Shown piece after piece: positions 32,178 through 33,914 of a stretch of DNA of 33,914 bases (position 1 is the stretch's first letter; every line of letters begins with the position of its first letter). The DNA comes from an uncultured Eubacteriales bacterium (GTDB taxonomy: Bacteria; Bacillota; Clostridia; Oscillospirales; CAG-272). The DNA lies in assembly GCA_949747515.1 (NCBI GenBank), contig CATKFO010000074.1:1-33914 (forward strand), given 5' to 3'. The notes beneath the pieces were generated by a model that saw nothing but the letters and a program-made list of their open reading frames with translations, made no database searches and was not told where the DNA came from. The position numbers were made by a program, and so were the translations under genes.

Positions 32178-33704
32178 TTATACTTCGATAGTTTTAATTT
32201 TCCCGTTCCAATGAACTTCAACTTTAACATGAGAGGAGCTTTTGACCGTTATCTTGGGCTCCTCCTTTTCATTTTCTCTCGCTTCGCATATCAGGTCGAC
32301 TTCTTTTCCACTGAAATTATATTTCTCAACGCCGTGTCGTTCAGTCCGTCTTACGTGCCATTCGATCGCGCCTTTTTCAGCTTTCGGGCGAATACCGAGA
32401 ACGTATTCAAGCATAATGCTAATGGGGAAAAGTCCCGACCATCCTACGAATTCGGGCTTTGACGAGCTTCCGTGGTCTGCGAATTCGGGTGCGTAGTTTT
32501 CCCAAATAGTTCCCGTATTAAGGAACACTTGCACTATGTTTTCAAGGTTGGCGCAGGCGACGTCGTACGCGAGCTCGTTAAACCCGTTTTTTTCAAGTCC
32601 TTTCAGCGTCATATAGTTGGTCGGAGCCCACACGGATCCCTTCCAGTAGCCTCCGTCGGGGCGGTATTCCGGATGGTCGGCTGACAGAGTGGGGACTCTG
32701 TTAGGACGTTTAAATTCCGCGGGATTATCAAGATGAGCTACAAATTTTTCAAGTCTTTCCGGAGGAATGATATCCGCGAGAAGAGTCCAGTACGCTCCTA
32801 CGGACTTTACGTGGTTAAGGCTGCCGTCTTTATACATATCGTAGTAAAACGCGTCGTCTTCGTCCCACAAATTGTCGTTAATCACCTTAGTGAGGAATTC
32901 TACCTCTTCTTTTATCTCGGAAAGCGACGGATCGTCGTCTCTTCCGATTACGGACGCCATTTTTATAAGTATTTTACCCGAGAGAACCATTTGGACGCAC
33001 GCGTCGAGCCATACCATAAAGCCGTGAGACTGAGACTCGTCGTATTGAGGTTCCAGCCTCGGTTGATTGTCCATACCGCACCCCCATCCGGTGCTCCAAT
33101 ACGTGCCGTCGCGCCACGTGCGGTTTTGCTTGAGCCAAAGGTGATACGCCGTTAGGGGATCGAAGATACGTTCTATTCTTTTGCGGTCTCCCGTAAGACA
33201 AAAATATTCCCATTCCGACCATGGCATGATATTAGGGCCCGTTGACGAGGGATCGTGCCGGCTAAAGTGCTCTCCCGGCTCGCTTTCGCAAATTTCGCGG
33301 CATATGAATCCGTCCATATGTTGATGCGAATAAAAATTATCCAGGGTTTTCTGGAAGTCGAAAACGTGAGACGCGTATTTGCCGAACATTACTATAAACG
33401 AAGAATCCCACATGAACAGATACCCGTTAAAGGCGGTATCGATGAAGTTGGACACAAAACCCGCGTCTCCGTTTGGCCGGCTGAGATTCCCGAACGCGAT
33501 TTTCCACGCGTAATCGTAACATTTAAGCGCGTCCTCATGGCCGTCCCAAATCGGCTTAGGCAGTCGGTCTTTTACCTCTTCATAAGTTGGAAGAGGAGAA
33601 TTTTCCGGTTCCATATGGAGGTAAGCGTTCTTTTTCGCCACTCTTTCCGAAGGGACGTACGTCATATCGTTGTTAACCTGATAAAGTAACATGCTTGCGA
33701 ACAT
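32178..33704 (-). CDS. GH63/MGH1-like (alpha/alpha)6 glycoside hydrolase
   Basis: A 508-residue protein resembling mannosylglycerate hydrolase, GH63 and trehalase-type (clan GH-G) enzymes. Hallmarks are FNGYLFMWDSSFIVMFGKYA (92-111), MDGFICREI, the segment STGWGCGMDNQPR (204-216), in which Asp212 should be the general acid, PDGGYWKGSVWAPTNYMTLKGL (349-370) and GTIWENYAPE (398-407), in which Glu402 is the likely base. A small beta-rich C-terminal domain (about 425-508) ends the chain. No signal peptide is present, so it is cytoplasmic. The substrate could be mannosylglycerate, glucosylglycerate or another alpha-glycoside. The start is supported by AAGGAAAGG, although a second ATG lies 12 nt in. 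Neighbours give no pathway. Confidence 0.82.
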   Translation of the reverse strand: MFASMLLYQVNNDMTYVPSERVAKKNAYLHMEPENSPLPTYEEVKDRLPKPIWDGHEDALKCYDYAWKIAFGNLSRPNGDAGFVSNFIDTAFNGYLFMWDSSFIVMFGKYASHVFDFQKTLDNFYSHQHMDGFICREICESEPGEHFSRHDPSSTGPNIMPWSEWEYFCLTGDRKRIERIFDPLTAYHLWLKQNRTWRDGTYWSTGWGCGMDNQPRLEPQYDESQSHGFMVWLDACVQMVLSGKILIKMASVIGRDDDPSLSEIKEEVEFLTKVINDNLWDEDDAFYYDMYKDGSLNHVKSVGAYWTLLADIIPPERLEKFVAHLDNPAEFKRPNRVPTLSADHPEYRPDGGYWKGSVWAPTNYMTLKGLEKNGFNELAYDVACANLENIVQVFLNTGTIWENYAPEFADHGSSSKPEFVGWSGLFPISIMLEYVLGIRPKAEKGAIEWHVRRTERHGVEKYNFSGKEVDLICEARENEKEEPKITVKSSSHVKVEVHWNGKIKTIEV

Positions 33705-33745
33705 ACCTTTCCTTAAAATTTATGTATGCTTTATGCTTTAAGAAC

Positions 33746-33774
33746 TTATTATTACTCGGCGTGTTCTTTGTTAA
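33746..33774 (-). promoter_or_regulatory. Possible promoter for the MGH1-like gene
   Basis: On the minus strand TTAACA (33769-33774) and TAATAA (33746-33751) are separated by 17 nt, 42 nt upstream of the ATG. The -10 matches only four of six positions. The remaining upstream sequence to 33914 is AT-rich and contains no gene that I can see. Confidence 0.35.
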
Positions 33775-33914
33775 TCTTAACTGTATTTGTTTAAGTTTTA
33801 TGCAAATTTACGCCGATTTTTACATCAATTACATCATTTATTATGGCTTGCTGATTTTCTGTTGCCAAAATATTGCCATAAAACCATTATCTCAATCCCC
33901 AATTACCAATTCCA

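Noticed and set aside
33862..33878. Two TTGCCA hexamers 11 bp apart as an operator
   Set aside because: A short direct repeat in AT-rich sequence, 90 nt upstream of a weak promoter, can arise by chance; no matching copy was found elsewhere in the window.

Overview
The window reads as a fragment of the chromosome of an uncultured Firmicute, most likely a gut-type member of class Clostridia. The supporting signs are strong AGGAGG-type ribosome binding sites, a low-to-middle G+C content, an S-layer-homology (SLH) anchored protein, an NPKTG sortase substrate, an energy-coupling factor (ECF) module next to truA, a ClpE-type unfoldase, a VanY-type carboxypeptidase, MnmM/YtqB and a DUF5711-like/CvpA pair. 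There are no rRNA or tRNA genes, insertion sequences, phage genes or CRISPR arrays. About half the window is read from the minus strand (1-18419 and 31236-33704) and the block 18681-31169 from the plus strand.

Layout. 1-2567: two tandem exported paralogues with the same CBM9/DOMON-like body but different surface anchors (SLH, cut by the window edge, versus an NPKTG sorting signal). 2677-8676: a probable minus-strand operon with ABC-F ATPase, tRNA methyltransferase MnmM, VanY-like carboxypeptidase, GNAT acetyltransferase and a GH172 (DUF2961) glycosidase, ending in a clear terminator. 8695-11968: a three-gene operon of a polytopic membrane protein, TelA and a TPM-domain protein. 12056-14930: a GH29 alpha-fucosidase and an OGG1-type 8-oxoguanine glycosylase. 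15076-16950: three small envelope proteins of unknown function, one with an EF-hand-like loop and 11-residue repeats. 16992-18492: pyruvate kinase, divergent from ruvC. 18583-28067: ruvC, an RlmI-like methyltransferase, a fused EcfA1A2 ATPase, EcfT, TruA, a DUF5711-like protein, CvpA and a zinc-finger Clp ATPase. 28281-31183: a 956-residue P-type ATPase homologue. 31236-33774: a metallophosphoesterase and a GH63/MGH1-like glycosidase.

The most striking item is the P-type ATPase homologue at 28299-31169. The whole fold is collinear with P2-type (calcium-pump-like) ATPases, yet every catalytic motif I can align has been replaced: TGES, IPEGLP, DKTGT, KGAPE, DPPR, TGD and GDGVND. The frame is uninterrupted, has an excellent ribosome binding site and ends in its own terminator. 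It looks like a maintained pseudo-pump rather than a decaying gene. I know of no characterised system built on such a protein.

How the genes fit together: the glycosidases (GH172, GH29, GH63/MGH1-like) lack signal peptides, so they probably act on imported oligosaccharides, while the exported CBM9/DOMON-like pair sits on the surface. Several envelope proteins carry unusual cytoplasmic Arg-rich or low-complexity tails. The remainder is core information processing and central metabolism. All identifications are from reading the sequence; no database search was run.
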